Source of the DNA: Macquaria australasica
Lineage: Eukaryota; Chordata; Actinopteri; Centrarchiformes; Percichthyidae
Length of the DNA stretch: 64,000 bases
Reading direction: 5' to 3'
Assembly: GCA_005408345.1 (NCBI GenBank)
Contig: SEMN01000146.1
Location: 1,026,919 to 1,090,918 of the forward strand
Part shown: piece after piece, positions 53,601 through 59,664 of the stretch
Layout: each line of letters begins with the position of its first letter
Numbering within the stretch: position 1 is the first letter of the stretch
Made by a program: the position numbers and the translations under genes
Notes under the pieces: model-generated
Database searches by the model: none
What the model saw: the letters and a program-made list of their open reading frames with translations, nothing else
What the model was told of the DNA's origin: nothing

Positions 53601-54307
53601 GTGCTGCTTTTGGTATTGCTGATTGTCAGATACAGTATCACTTGGTAGTTTAAAAATGTGGGTTGGACTGCCTCAGGACCTACAGTAGCTGAGCTGATAG
53701 TATGAAACTCTGTTTTTATCCCTTGTCCTTTTAAGTTAGGTTATGTAGAATCACTGCTTCAGCATAATAAAGACTTTAACCTAGATGAAGTGAAAACAGA
53801 AGCCCCCAAATTAGGTTCCTTTAAAAGTAAACTTGATATCTGTACTTCATATTATGCTGCCATATACTGTATGTCATCTGACTCCACTTCAACCTATGTA
53901 TACACACTTTCAACCTATATGCACGCTGGTATAATACTCTACAGGATGTTCCTCTTTATAAGCACACTGTAACAATCAGTAGGAAATCGGCAAAATAAAT
54001 AAGCTTTGACTTGAATGAGTTGCCACTGCTTTACAGATTTCAAGTCTACAAATGGAAAAAGGCAAAGGTAGTATATATATGGCTGGAGGTCTGTGGTAAT
54101 TGGTAACCCTCGTGCCTTTGGTCCAGGTTCTCTTTTGGGAGAAAGGATCTCAGCAGAGTGAAGCAGAGAGAGTGAGGGTTATCTACACCACAGCTCTGCT
54201 CTCTGGCTTGAAGGGCAGCACAGTCTATCTGATCTCAGCCAGAGCCCAAAACAGCGCTGGACTTGGACCCTGCAGCCCTGCTTTTAACATCACCACCAAG
54301 AAACCAC
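16779..54307 (+). CDS. cntn: Contactin-family Ig/FNIII cell adhesion protein, CNTN3/4/6 group (3' end outside window)
   Basis: Contactins are GPI-anchored neuronal surface glycoproteins that act in axon guidance and synapse formation by binding partners such as receptor phosphatases and APP-family proteins. Joined exons: 16865-16925, 19942-20065, 20393-20568, 22395-22490, 25026-25229, 25760-25862, 26044-26228, 30634-30776, 30962-31091, 31379-31529, 37011-37138, 37712-37884, 40038-40155, 42593-42751, 45094-45243, 45816-45886, 46297-46531, 46619-46734 and 54127-54307. All have AG/GT borders and matching phases, giving 901 codons plus one base. Domains: signal peptide (1-20), Ig1 (about 25-120), Ig2 (120-220), Ig3 (222-316), Ig4 (318-407), Ig5 (408-500), Ig6 (501-598), FN1 (598-700), FN2 (700-803), FN3 (803-901). 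Hallmarks are MGEYEPKIEVQFP, WECKAVGKPRPTYKWLKNG and NIQLKHSGKYVCM. FN4 and the GPI signal are missing from the window. By eye, different domains look closest to CNTN3, CNTN4 or CNTN6, so the paralogue is not settled. Confidence 0.95.
16833..16868 (+). promoter_or_regulatory. Upstream ORF overlapping the contactin start codon
   Basis: ATG at 16833 opens an 11-codon reading frame (MGRRRIFDLGK) whose TGA stop at 16866-16868 overlaps the main ATG at 16865 in the arrangement ATGA. It lies wholly in the same exon as the main start. A uORF ending exactly at the start codon could reduce or couple initiation of the main protein. The reading frames are seen; the regulatory role is inferred. Confidence 0.5.
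16926..19941 (+). other. Intron 1 of the coding region (3.0 kb)
   Basis: Contains a (TGA)n microsatellite at 18326-18345. A segment at about 19028-19180 beginning 'aggcctgtactatgaagc' resembles a common fish interspersed repeat start. A stretch at about 19290-19400 is loosely similar to 33630-33720. No further exon recognised. Confidence 0.5.
19942..20065 (+). CDS. cntn: Contactin exon: first half of Ig1
   Basis: Acceptor CAACACAG, donor GTAAGT, phase 1 in and phase 2 out. It begins just after signal peptide cleavage (ENTRH) and continues with the contactin N-terminus GPVFTQEPSDSIFPL. The first Ig1 cysteine is in VFINCKAKGNPPPHYR. Confidence 0.93.
20393..20568 (+). CDS. cntn: Contactin exon: second half of Ig1
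   Basis: Acceptor TCTACAG, donor GTGAGT, phase 2 to 1. It carries the Ig core Trp (RWKVDG), the contactin signature SLVEGNLLINNP, the second cysteine in GVYQCIATNAFGT, and VSREAKVQFA leading into Ig2. Confidence 0.95.
20623..20941. mobile_element. MITE-like fish repeat with 'agggctgcaac' ends
   Basis: Begins AGGGCTGCAACTAATGATCA and ends with a segment whose reverse complement begins AGAGCTGCAATGATTAG, so the ends form imperfect inverted repeats. The inside has the 'gattaatcaattatcaaaat' words of a very common short teleost DNA-transposon derivative. It sits in the intron after the second Ig1 exon. I see no clear target duplication. Confidence 0.7.
21672..21688. repeat. Homopolymer run of 17 C
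   Basis: Seventeen consecutive C residues within an intron. Such runs are prone to length errors in sequencing and assembly. Confidence 0.9.
22395..22490 (+). CDS. cntn: Contactin exon: start of Ig2
   Basis: Acceptor TTCAACAG, donor GTACAG, 96 nt, phase 1 to 1. It encodes LQNFSRKSRNTVSVREGQ and VVLLCGPPPHYG, the conserved contactin Ig2 entry with its first cysteine. It is too short to stand out as an ORF and was found by homology and phase. Confidence 0.92.
22491..25025 (+). other. Intron within Ig2 (2.5 kb)
   Basis: No additional exon recognised. It is pyrimidine-rich near 22500-22720 and holds a dinucleotide repeat at 24157-24186. Short open frames here lack domain similarity. Confidence 0.5.
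24157..24186. repeat. (AC)15 microsatellite
   Basis: Thirty bases of uninterrupted AC repeats within the Ig2 intron, a likely length-polymorphic marker. Confidence 0.95.
25026..25229 (+). CDS. cntn: Contactin exon: remainder of Ig2
   Basis: The acceptor follows a run of T's (CCTAG); the donor is GTAAGC; phase 1 to 1. It contains YSWVFNG, RRFISQRTGNLYIAKVEASD and the second cysteine in AGNYTCAVKN. NYT is a potential N-glycosylation site. The exon ends with SSPTPVVVRRD. Confidence 0.95.
25760..25862 (+). CDS. cntn: Contactin exon: start of Ig3
   Basis: Acceptor TTCATGCAG, donor GTAAGT, 103 nt, phase 1 to 2. It encodes MGEYEPKIEVQFP, the most diagnostic contactin peptide, then SSVKLECFALG with the first Ig3 cysteine. 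Relatives have Gly where this gene has the second Val of VVMGEY. Confidence 0.96.
26044..26228 (+). CDS. cntn: Contactin exon: remainder of Ig3
   Basis: Acceptor CTCTGCAG, donor GTAAGA, 185 nt, phase 2 to 1. Key segments are NPVPSISWTRADGNPLPGK, GVLEIPYFRPEDAGVYEC and AENSRGRNVARGQLIFH. The PLPGK and RGRN segments recall CNTN6 while AENSRG..NVARG recalls CNTN3/4, one reason the paralogue is uncertain. Confidence 0.95.
26835..28361 (-). mobile_element. Degraded L2/Rex-like LINE fragment
   Basis: On the minus strand the DNA reads as a decayed reverse transcriptase. SADDTQINH (about 28115-28145) corresponds to the YADDTQ catalytic box, followed by a region like the RT 'K T E ... A K K' segment. 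LDYCNGLFQVSQ (about 27395-27430) matches the 'LDYCNSLL' C-terminal motif, and a later stretch resembles 'HLWNQLP'. The low-coordinate end has a 3' tail like 'tttatttgtgtagcacattt'. Many stops and shifts are present. Motif order shows orientation opposite to the contactin gene. Confidence 0.8.
28362..30633 (+). other. Remainder of the Ig3-Ig4 intron
   Basis: AT-rich DNA with no recognised exon or clear repeat boundary. Open frames at 29358-29576 and 30249-30554 lack domain similarity and splice context. Confidence 0.45.
30634..30776 (+). CDS. cntn: Contactin exon: start of Ig4
   Basis: Acceptor TTTGTCACAG, donor GTAAGA, 143 nt, phase 1 to 0. It encodes HWVQTLKDAHMAIDANL and QWECKAVGKPRPTYKWLKNG, with the first Ig4 cysteine and the core Trp. 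Confidence 0.95.
30962..31091 (+). CDS. cntn: Contactin exon: remainder of Ig4
   Basis: Acceptor TTTGCAG, donor GTAAGC, 130 nt, phase 0 to 1. It carries GRLTISRISLLDSGMYQCVA and ENEHGAVYASAELKVI, with the closing cysteine of Ig4. The preceding intron is only 185 bp. Confidence 0.95.
31379..31529 (+). CDS. cntn: Contactin exon: start of Ig5
   Basis: Acceptor TTCCTCAG, donor GTAGGT, 151 nt, phase 1 to 2. It encodes SPPDFTRRPVKKSTVIQRGG, EVVLECRPHASPRATISWW and RGGELLKDSKR. PVKK and PRA.ISW..G resemble CNTN6. Confidence 0.93.
31530..37010 (+). other. Intron within Ig5 (5.5 kb)
   Basis: Contains a segment at about 32845-33130 resembling a fish interspersed element ('gtagtgtgaaaggaac' words) and a short telomere-like run at 33407-33422. 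T/A-rich runs lie near 36100-36300. No coding exon recognised between the two halves of Ig5, whose phases (2 to 2) fit directly. Confidence 0.5.
33407..33422 (+). repeat. Short interstitial telomere-like repeat
   Basis: TTAGGGTTAGGGTTAG, about two and two-thirds vertebrate telomere units. It is too short to show a chromosome-end event and may be chance. Confidence 0.6.
37011..37138 (+). CDS. cntn: Contactin exon: remainder of Ig5
   Basis: Acceptor CTCTCCTCAG, donor GTATTT, 128 nt, phase 2 to 1. Key segments are MEDGTLRITNISKSDGGKY, TCVARNHFGTSSSTGTLVVK. It lies 5.5 kb from the preceding exon and the reading frame is kept. Confidence 0.94.
37712..37884 (+). CDS. cntn: Contactin exon: start of Ig6
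   Basis: Acceptor ATGCTGTAG, donor GTATGT, 173 nt, phase 1 to 0. It encodes EPTKITVPPLSLDATVGQSL, VLPCEVSSDSSLSPIFKWFF and NGKAIDFNRQEHFEMIGG, with the first Ig6 cysteine and core Trp. Confidence 0.95.
38190..38460. repeat. Partial copy of the fold-back repeat
   Basis: The stretch 'gcttatttgctctcttgctg', 'ataccactctcatgtctgtg' is similar to the internal start of the element at 38728-39319. It looks like a diverged, truncated relative directly upstream. Confidence 0.5.
38728..39319. mobile_element. Inverted-repeat MITE-like element
   Basis: The left end reads TTAAAGGAATAGTTTGACAT and the right end, reverse-complemented, reads TTAAAGGAATAGTTTGACAT at about 39300-39319. A further inward-facing copy (ATGTCGAACTATTTCTTTATT) lies at 39119-39139, so the right part 39119-39319 is an inverted duplicate of the left part. 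The inside has the 'gagaagattgataccactct' words of a common fish repeat. No coding frame. It sits in the Ig6 intron. Confidence 0.7.
40038..40155 (+). CDS. cntn: Contactin exon: remainder of Ig6
   Basis: Acceptor TCATTAG, donor GTATGC, 118 nt, phase 0 to 1. It carries GDLMVRNIQLKHSGKYVCMV, highly conserved in contactins, then TVSAAADILVK leading to the Ig-FN linker. Confidence 0.95.
40156..42592 (+). other. Intron between Ig6 and FNIII-1 (2.4 kb)
   Basis: No further exon or clear repeat recognised. Several open frames of 60-100 codons overlap on both strands (41380-41690, 41915-42230), but none shows a domain, start context or splice structure. Confidence 0.45.
42593..42751 (+). CDS. cntn: Contactin exon: start of FNIII-1
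   Basis: Acceptor GTGTTGCAG, donor GTAACA, 159 nt, phase 1 to 1. It opens with the Pro-rich linker GPPGAPEG, then DITDTTVQLSW, GPDNRSPVTMY and QARTPFSIGWQTV, all standard for contactin FN1. Confidence 0.95.
43200..44770. other. Possible non-autonomous DNA transposon in the FNIII-1 intron
   Basis: A GC- and CpG-richer block (about 43440-44180) sits inside AT-rich intron and includes 'cttccgggtttacttccggg' and several CCAAT-like words on both strands. Two direct copies of 'gttacctttcaNNagagccc' lie at about 44294 and 44650. 'ttaacct' occurs near 43216 and, inverted, near 44760. This composition suggests an inserted element, but I cannot define its ends or family. Confidence 0.4.
45094..45243 (+). 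CDS. cntn: Contactin exon: remainder of FNIII-1
   Basis: Acceptor AATCCTAG, donor GTATCC, 150 nt, phase 1 to 1. It encodes VPDSVPGQMMHATVKDLNPW, VDYEFRVVAINSVGVGEPS and KQIRTKAA, the end of the first fibronectin domain. Confidence 0.95.
45816..45886 (+). CDS. cntn: Contactin exon: start of FNIII-2 (71 nt)
   Basis: Acceptor CTGTTTAG, donor GTAAGA, 71 nt, phase 1 to 0. It encodes VPKVAPVNVSGGGGAQGELV and IMWE. NVS is a potential N-glycosylation site. It is too short to be seen as an ORF and is accepted on homology, splice sites and exact phase fit. Confidence 0.92.
46297..46531 (+). CDS. cntn: Contactin exon: remainder of FNIII-2
   Basis: Acceptor TATCTCAG, donor GTGAGT, 235 nt, phase 0 to 1. 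It carries DFGYVVAFRPLGSSTWIQTV, SPDASRYIYRNDSIAPLSQF, EVKVGVYNSMGEGPFSRVV and VFSAEE. RPLG..TWIQTV is strongly CNTN3-like. Confidence 0.95.
46619..46734 (+). CDS. cntn: Contactin exon: start of FNIII-3
   Basis: Acceptor CTATTTAG, donor GTATGA, 116 nt, phase 1 to 0. It encodes EPSEAPSRVWARAVSASEIE, VYWEPIPPGS and KIIAYE. The preceding intron is only 87 bp; the next is 7.4 kb. Confidence 0.93.
47480..47927. other. GC-richer block, possible transposon remnant
   Basis: This block differs in composition from its AT-rich surroundings and has CpG-containing words such as 'cggaaatgacggacggtgga'. It directly abuts the LINE tail at 47928. The open frames here have no recognisable domain. A repeat remnant is more likely than an exon, because the flanking exon phases (0 to 0) do not need one. 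Confidence 0.35.
47928..48068 (-). repeat. Fish LINE 3' tail, short copy
   Basis: Starts with (CAATT)n-like sequence, then 'tttatttatgcagcgccaaa', 'gagcaggtctagaccgta' and 'acagacccaacgatttccac'. This matches the tail at 50122-50300 in the same orientation. By analogy with that copy it is the 3' end of a minus-strand LINE. Confidence 0.7.
48832..49263. mobile_element. MITE with about 40-bp inverted ends and internal 25-bp-type repeats
   Basis: The left end reads GGAGCCTCCCTGGGGTCAGC and the right end, reverse-complemented, reads AGAGCCCCCCTGGGGTCAGC. The match continues through a poly-A/GAGCC tract. The inside contains degenerate tandem units built on 'ctgtgcccacggatttgcaa' on the left and the same motif inverted on the right, so the whole element could fold on itself. 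No coding capacity. Confidence 0.8.
50122..51030 (-). mobile_element. L2/Rex-like LINE 3' fragment with ORF2 C-terminus
   Basis: Minus-strand frame 51022-50639 contains APLLWNQIPVCVQEADTLLT followed by FKSRLKTSSLIKL. This is the familiar 'PLLWN.LP...... F K S R L K T' end of fish L2-type LINE ORF2. Downstream on that strand lies the untranslated tail ending with 'ggcgctatataaataaaact' and (AATTG)n. The tail contains a GA microsatellite. Upstream parts of the LINE (endonuclease and most of the RT) are missing, so it is a typical 5'-truncated insertion. Confidence 0.8.
50577..50610 (+). repeat. (GA)17 microsatellite
   Basis: Thirty-four bases of GA repeats inside the LINE tail, preceded by imperfect TAATA-type repeats at 50450-50530. 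Confidence 0.95.
51031..52031 (+). other. Intronic DNA, unassigned
   Basis: Open frames of 60-101 codons occur on both strands (51377-51682 minus, 51821-52096 plus) but none shows a domain I recognise. It may be further repeat material linked to the neighbouring LINE. Confidence 0.4.
52032..52560. mobile_element. MITE-like repeat ('ggccttgttcagactac' family)
   Basis: Begins GGCCTTGTTCAGACTACCAG and contains 'ccgatctgaccacttgcaaa' and 'aacagtgcggaccatctat', the layout of a common fish hAT-type non-autonomous element. The expected inverted right end is not clear, so the copy is diverged or truncated. Confidence 0.6.
52561..54126 (+). other. End of the large FNIII-3 intron
   Basis: No exon or repeat with clear ends recognised. 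A few frames of about 60-80 codons lack domain features. Confidence 0.45.
54127..54307 (+). CDS. cntn: Contactin exon: remainder of FNIII-3 (last exon in window)
   Basis: Acceptor TTGGTCCAG, donor GTGAGT, 181 nt, phase 0 to 1. It encodes VLFWEKGSQQSEAERVRVIY, LLSGLKGSTVYLISARAQNS, AGLGPCSPAFNITTKKP. The phase-1 end predicts a next exon opening with PPSQ.. of FNIII-4, which I could not find up to 64000. Confidence 0.93.
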
Positions 54308-55129
54308 GTGAGTCTACATGCACAGGACACAAAAATATGCTTCTTTTTTTTTTTTCTTTTACATAGCCTTATACTTAAATCACCTTTATTTCTTTGACTT
54401 ACTTGTATTTCCTTAACGATACGGTGGGTTCAAGTCTATTTTAATACAATACTCACATGCCATACTGAATGTACTGTATGTTGAGAGTTACTGATCACTG
54501 TAGTCATTTCTCCTGCCTATACTGGCCATGAAGCCAGGGCCATAGATACCATTGAGGCCATGTCCTCTGAGTAAAGCTGCTTTCAGACAGAAAGGCATTG
54601 CAGCGATTAAGCACAGGGTTGTGTGGGAGTGTCACATACTAACCAGTCAGATCAAGTGCATATCTTCTAATATTACAGATTTTTTAGTACAAAACTACAT
54701 CCTTGTGTTTCCCTGCACAGCGTTTCCTTACAGAGCTATGTTGGAGGAATACATCCTGATAGTCACATGTAGGTTTATTGTCAGCAACAAACCTACTCCT
54801 GATAGGTGTCTGTAGGTTGTCTCTCAAGGAAGGAATTGCTTCACTGTCAGTATGGAGAGGAGGAATAACTAAATAATAAATAAATAGGTTTTTATTTCAA
54901 AATGCCGTTTTTCAAAGGACTTCTTTTATTTATTTCAGGGGACTTTTATTTCATAGTTCCGCATTTATTTATTTCAAGGGACTTTTATTTCCTAATGCCA
55001 CATTTATTTCCCAGCTCTGTTTATTTCCATCTGTTATATTCAAATGAATGGGGCGTGATTATCTCACAGATTCAGACCAAAGCAACAGCACCAGAACAGC
55101 ACTGAATATACAGCAGCACTGAATATACG

Positions 55130-56265
55130 AGAAGGCCACAAACATTTCTGGTGGATGCAAAGACAGTAGGCTGCATGTACGCGATAATGTCCTGTAAGTT
55201 AAACGAGCTGAACATTGTTCACACCAAGAAACAGTGCCGGGATAAGCTTAAAAAATTAAAACATGATTACAAGAAAGTCCATCCAGCAGACCAGCAAGTG
55301 GTTGACTATCTGGATGCGTTGCTGGGTCACAGGCAGGCCTTCTCTGGCACAGCGGCAACGAAAGACTCAGCTACTGCTTTGTTGGAAGCCATTGTGGAAG
55401 ACACGGAAACGGATGACCAGTCGGTTGAAGGTAAATCACACACGGCCCACATGATGCTTGTTAAATGCTGTAATGCTAAGTAATGTCATGCTATTGTTCC
55501 AAAAGCTAAAGTTAGCTAATGCCAACCGCTAATGCTGACCACTAATGGTGTAGAATTGTGGTGTTCGTAAGGCAAGGGTTGGCTAAATCGATCGTACAAA
55601 ATGATATCGTGTTAATGTCGTCACAGTGAGACAAAACCTAACTTTTTTTTTTTCCAACGTGTTTTTCAGATGAAACAGGCGGGCACACTTGCAGAGACTA
55701 GTGTGTTTACCCCTGCAACCACCAGCAGTCCTCGTCCCACGTCTCCTGCTGAAGCACACAAATGCCGAGGTATAGAGCATTTTGCCTGCCTTCTGCCTTA
55801 TTCTTACTGTCTCTACTCTTATTTAATCTGCTGTGTTTCTACTGCCGTGTGAAGCACTTTGTAGCATGTGTTTTGAAATTTGGATTATTATACATGCTAC
55901 AAAAACGTTCACAATATGCCATTGCTGGCTAGGAACATATGTGCTGCTATTTATTTATTGTGGTGTGTTTCTGTGTTATTTTTCAACAAAAAGAGGAAAA
56001 GGGACGCAAACTTCCTTGACGCACTGAGGGCCATGGACGATGCTGACCGGGCTGTCCTGCAGCGAGGACAGGAGCAGCGGGACCAGTATATGTAGCTGCT
56101 ACTTGAGAGCCAGGCCAAGGAAAGAGAGATGAGGAGGCAAGAGTTGGCACTCCTCCAGTCTGAGGCGGCTCCAGAGAGATTTTCAGGACGGGTTTCTGTC
56201 TGTTCCTGGCCAGCTTGCTCAGTTGCTGATCCAAAGAAAAAGCCACACTGGCCCACCACTTGACT
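55130..56265 (+). pseudogene. Harbinger Myb/SANT-like DNA-binding protein remnant
   Basis: The first segment (to a donor at 55431) encodes LNIVHTKKQCRDKLKKLKHD and DYLDALLGHRQAF, typical of the Myb/SANT-like partner protein of Harbinger transposases. A possible second exon from 55670 runs into a stop in phase but reads on in another frame (TSSPRPTSPAEA). The last part (about 55990-56262) reads RDANFLDALRAMDDADRAVL then an in-frame TAG at 56093-56095, then ESQAKEREMRRQELALLQ. An AATAAA lies at 56371-56376. In the family this protein helps carry the transposase to the nucleus and binds the element ends. Confidence 0.75.
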
Positions 56266-56559
56266 AAACACTGCCCCTTGCCCGCCCCATTTTTTTATGT
56301 TATACTTGTGTTTTTTGCACATTATTGCCTTCCACATTTTTATTTTGCACACTTTATTTTTTTGCAGATAAATAAAAAGTTGTGGAACCAAATATGTGTA
56401 TAATGGCTGTTCTTGTAAACCTGAAAACACTGAGAAGAACTCGCGCACACTGTCTAGCTTACTGCTGAAATATTTATTAAATCACACTGTCAACGGGGAT
56501 ATATATACCTGATGAAGGTCGGATAGACAGAAATGTTGATTCAGTAAATATTTCAGTGG

Positions 56560-57140
56560 TCAATGTTTTTATCCTTCTGATAAAAACATTCCAAAAAAGA
56601 CCCGTCCACAACAGCCTGCAGGATTATCGACTGCCAGCCCTTGTGGTTGAAATACTCTGTGTGGTATTCCTCTGGTCTAAGAATGTCGCTATTTCCTTTA
56701 ACTTTTCACTGTTTGGTAACTGAATAACTTCTGCCATGAGTACCTTCTTAACAGAGAAGCTGAAATCATGTACACAGTGGCACACCGTGGTAATGCCGAC
56801 TCCAAATAAATGAGAAATGCTCCTGTACTCTGAGTCGGTCTCAAGTTTCCACAGTGCAATGGCGATTCTTTTTTAACGGGTACACAATAGCGGTAGTTTG
56901 TGTCACGTCTCCCCAGTTCTGGTTGTAATCGATGGCAGAGGTAGAAAAATGTGTCCTTAGACATTCAGAAATTCTTTATCCACTGGACCTCGGTGAAAGT
57001 TGGAACCATAGTTTCCCACCACTCTGTTGCTCTATTATGTACACAAACGGATGGCGAAAAATGACGCATTCTGTAGTTCTTGCATATCTGAAACACACAC
57101 ACAAAGGTGCCAAAAATAAGTCGATGTAGTCTACAATAAC
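56560..57140 (-). pseudogene. Harbinger transposase remnant
   Basis: On the minus strand, ATEWWETMVPTFTEVQWIKN is followed by a stop, then MSKDTFFYLCHRLQPELGRR and YRYCVPVKK. Frame changes lead to SEKLKEIATFLDQRNT and a short segment resembling 'SIILQAVVDG'. These match the N-terminal to middle part of HARBI1-like transposases. The later DDE region is absent and several stops and shifts are present. It is convergent with the Myb-like remnant. Confidence 0.8.
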
Positions 57141-57531
57141 GTTATTAACAATTGTGATTTACTTGATATATTAACTTCTTACTATTCTTGTTCTTTGTGC
57201 CCAATAGTGCAAGTCCATCTCGCACTTTAGGTCTAGCATTTCAGGCGTTTTGAATCCGCTTTGCTACTACTGCTCGTCTCTTTTCCAGTGCTGACTCTAT
57301 GACCCCATTTGCAGAGCAGTAAATCTGTTGTTGCACGCGAAAAATGACGTGTACAAACAGCCGTCGCTTTTTCATGCGTCACCAGTGCTGTTCTGGTGCT
57401 GTTCTGGTGCTGTTGCTTTGGTCTGAATCTGTGAATCTGTCATTTGAATATAACATAGAAATAAAAAGAGTTGGGAAATAAATGTGGCATTAGGAAATAA
57501 AAGTAAAACAAACATAGATAATAAAAACAAC

Positions 57532-58208
57532 ACAGATTTGAGACCAGGTCACACAAACACCAAATCTTTGTTTCTGGTAACACTTTATAATACATCCCGT
57601 AATTCATTGCGTAACTTACCAGAACTTACGGTGTGACTTCCCACAAAGTATTGTATAATTTCGTCATATGAATCAATACTGTAAAATACTTACCGGTTCC
57701 TACTGGTAGTTAAATATAGGCAAAGCGAAAGAAAACTAGACTATGCTGGTAAACAGAGCTCAACGGTTGACAGTACATACAATGACATCCTGCGGTACCT
57801 AATGTAATAATTATGGTATAATGTTTTTCTCATGGCAGTTGTGACAACCTTTTGACAGGCATCTACACCCACACTCCAGGAATTTATTATGCATGTCTTT
57901 TACTTCATTGTATGATTTGAAATAAGAACAAATCAAGAAATGGCTGGAGTAGAGAACAAACATACCTTTCTCAAGTGCACAGCTATGATGAATACAGTAA
58001 TGTAATAATGTCATATATATATGAAGGTGGATCAAACATAGCTAATCTTGAATGTTAAATGAGGTACAGAGTACTAGTATTTATTTTCATTCTTTTAATT
58101 ACACAAGAGGGATAAGGTACGCAGACAGTTATAAAACATGCTTTCTTTTTGGTTTTGTTGTTTTGGTTCTTGTTCTTGTTCTTTTTCCTTTTTTTGTCCT
58201 CCTCACAG
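57532..58208 (+). other. Sequence between Harbinger element and exon-like segment
   Basis: Near 57575 the words 'ctggtaacactttataata' resemble the terminus of a common fish DNA transposon. No coding frame is supported. A pyrimidine-rich tract at 58141-58206 (TTTTTGG/TTCTTG repeats) precedes the splice-acceptor-like site at 58207. Confidence 0.4.
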
Positions 58209-58280
58209 GACGATACGAGTGATGAGGACAAGGAAGAACTCGCCAACCCTTTCTTTTCTGCTTTTGGCCATGAAAGATAA
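58209..58280 (+). other. Exon-like open segment with acidic C-terminus, unknown
   Basis: After a long pyrimidine tract and CCTCCTCACAG, the frame reads DDTSDEDKEEL then ANPFFSAFGHER and a TAA stop (58278-58280), 23 codons. It looks like the last coding exon of a protein with an acidic tail, but does not resemble a contactin. No upstream exon with a matching phase was found. It could be a fragment of a transposon gene, a processed or captured gene, or chance. Confidence 0.3.
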
Positions 58281-59063
58281 AAACAACACATAAATAATAG
58301 ACGATCAGAAATCAAAATTCACCCCTGGTGTTTGAGGTATGCAACTTATGTTCACATTTGTTACATTTTCAAACATGTTTTGTTTTTATATTATCAGTCC
58401 TTTAACCAAATGTGAATCACAGAGTGAGCTTTTCAGTTACAAACCCCCACGTGTCCAGAGGTCTGCTGACCTTGCCCATGTTACCTATTTGACCCTCCTT
58501 TAACGCCTCTCTGGTGGTTGTAAATGTTTATGCTCTGTGGTTGATTTTGGGTGCTGTTGTTGTTTTCCACTATAAAAACAACAACAAAAAAACAACAGCA
58601 GATTTTTCTTTTGCGTGTCTCTCTCTGTCTCTCATTTTCTGCTCAGCCGCTCAGAGTGTTGGCTAATGGCACTGCTGTGGAACCAAAAAGTCACATTATA
58701 CTGCATCTGATGCCAAACATAATGCAAAAATATACCTTAAAAACTGTAGGCCTTGACACTTGTCACTTTTGAATGGAAACCAATATAACGCATGGTTAAA
58801 CATTCACAAACATTCACAGAAAAGCTGGCCCCAGGTGGATGGCAACTTTTACTCATTTTTTTCCATCATAAGTCAGACACATAACAGCCAAGTGGAGCAA
58901 ACACCTTTCATTGAAAGAATGTACGACAGGCTCCTAGCCTGTGGTTTCACAATTTATTGCTTCGGTGGCAGTTACTGTATTTGCTCTGTTTATTCTGTAG
59001 AAAACACACTTGAAACCTAAAGTCTTATCTGAGGAGGCATGCTGCTGCACATGCAAGTAACAT

Positions 59064-59664
59064 ACATACACAAAGTGAATGTCACCTTGGGGTGTGTTTG
59101 TGTCTGTGTGGCTGCATGTCAAAGAAGATCTCCATTGTCATTGTGTTCTTATGGAGCCCTCACAGAAAACACAACAGTGCAGCTTCTGTCAGTGCTGCCA
59201 GACAAAAGCTGGAGGCAGAATGCTGTTTTTTTAGTACGACGATATGAAACATCAACCTAACTCTTTAGTTGCTTTCAAAAACACGTAAGAAGTGGGTAAG
59301 ATGGGCTTAGTAGTTGTTGCAGTTAGGGCTGGATTCTGATAGTCGGTTCCAGATCTCTTTGATGCAGCCACACATACACAAAGTGAATGTCACCTTGGGG
59401 TGTGTTTGTGTCTGTGTGGCTGCATGTCAAAGAAGATCTCCATTGTCATTGTGTTCTTATGGAGCCCTCACAGAAAACACAACAGTGCAGCTTCTGTCAG
59501 TGCTGCCAGACAAAAGCTGGAGGCAGAATGCTGTTTTTTTAGTACGACGATATGAAACATCAACCTAACTCTTTAGTTGCTTTCAAAAACACGTAAGAAG
59601 TGGGTAAGATGGGCTTAGTAGTTGTTGCAGTTAGGGCTGGATTCTGATAGTCGGTTCCAGATCT
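59064..59664 (+). repeat. Near-exact tandem duplication, 293-bp units, 308-bp period
   Basis: 59064-59356 recurs at 59372-59664 with a 15-base spacer. I see no difference between the copies over the lengths compared, and their open frames translate identically (DKSWRQNAVFLVRRYETST in both). The unit has no recognised function. The lack of divergence means a very recent duplication or an assembly artefact. Confidence 0.9.

Larger units (their letters stand above)
54888..57531. mobile_element. PIF/Harbinger transposon, degraded, with both genes recognisable
   Basis: Long inverted repeats match at about 54981-55103 and 57381-57504 ('acttttatttcctaatgcca', 'gattcagaccaaagcaacag'). Outside the left arm, subrepeats of 'gggacttttatttc' type extend to about 54888. 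Between the arms lie a Myb/SANT-like gene remnant on the plus strand and a transposase remnant on the minus strand, the two-gene arrangement of animal Harbinger elements. Outer ends and the 3-bp target duplication could not be fixed. Confidence 0.85.

Noticed and set aside
55951..56448. 165-codon minus-strand open frame
   Set aside because: It is the shadow of the plus-strand Harbinger Myb-like remnant, which has the recognisable protein motifs.
58637..58780. Acceptor-like site after a TCTCTC tract with an open frame
   Set aside because: The translation has no resemblance to contactin or any family I know, and no donor follows. Weaker than the segment at 58209.
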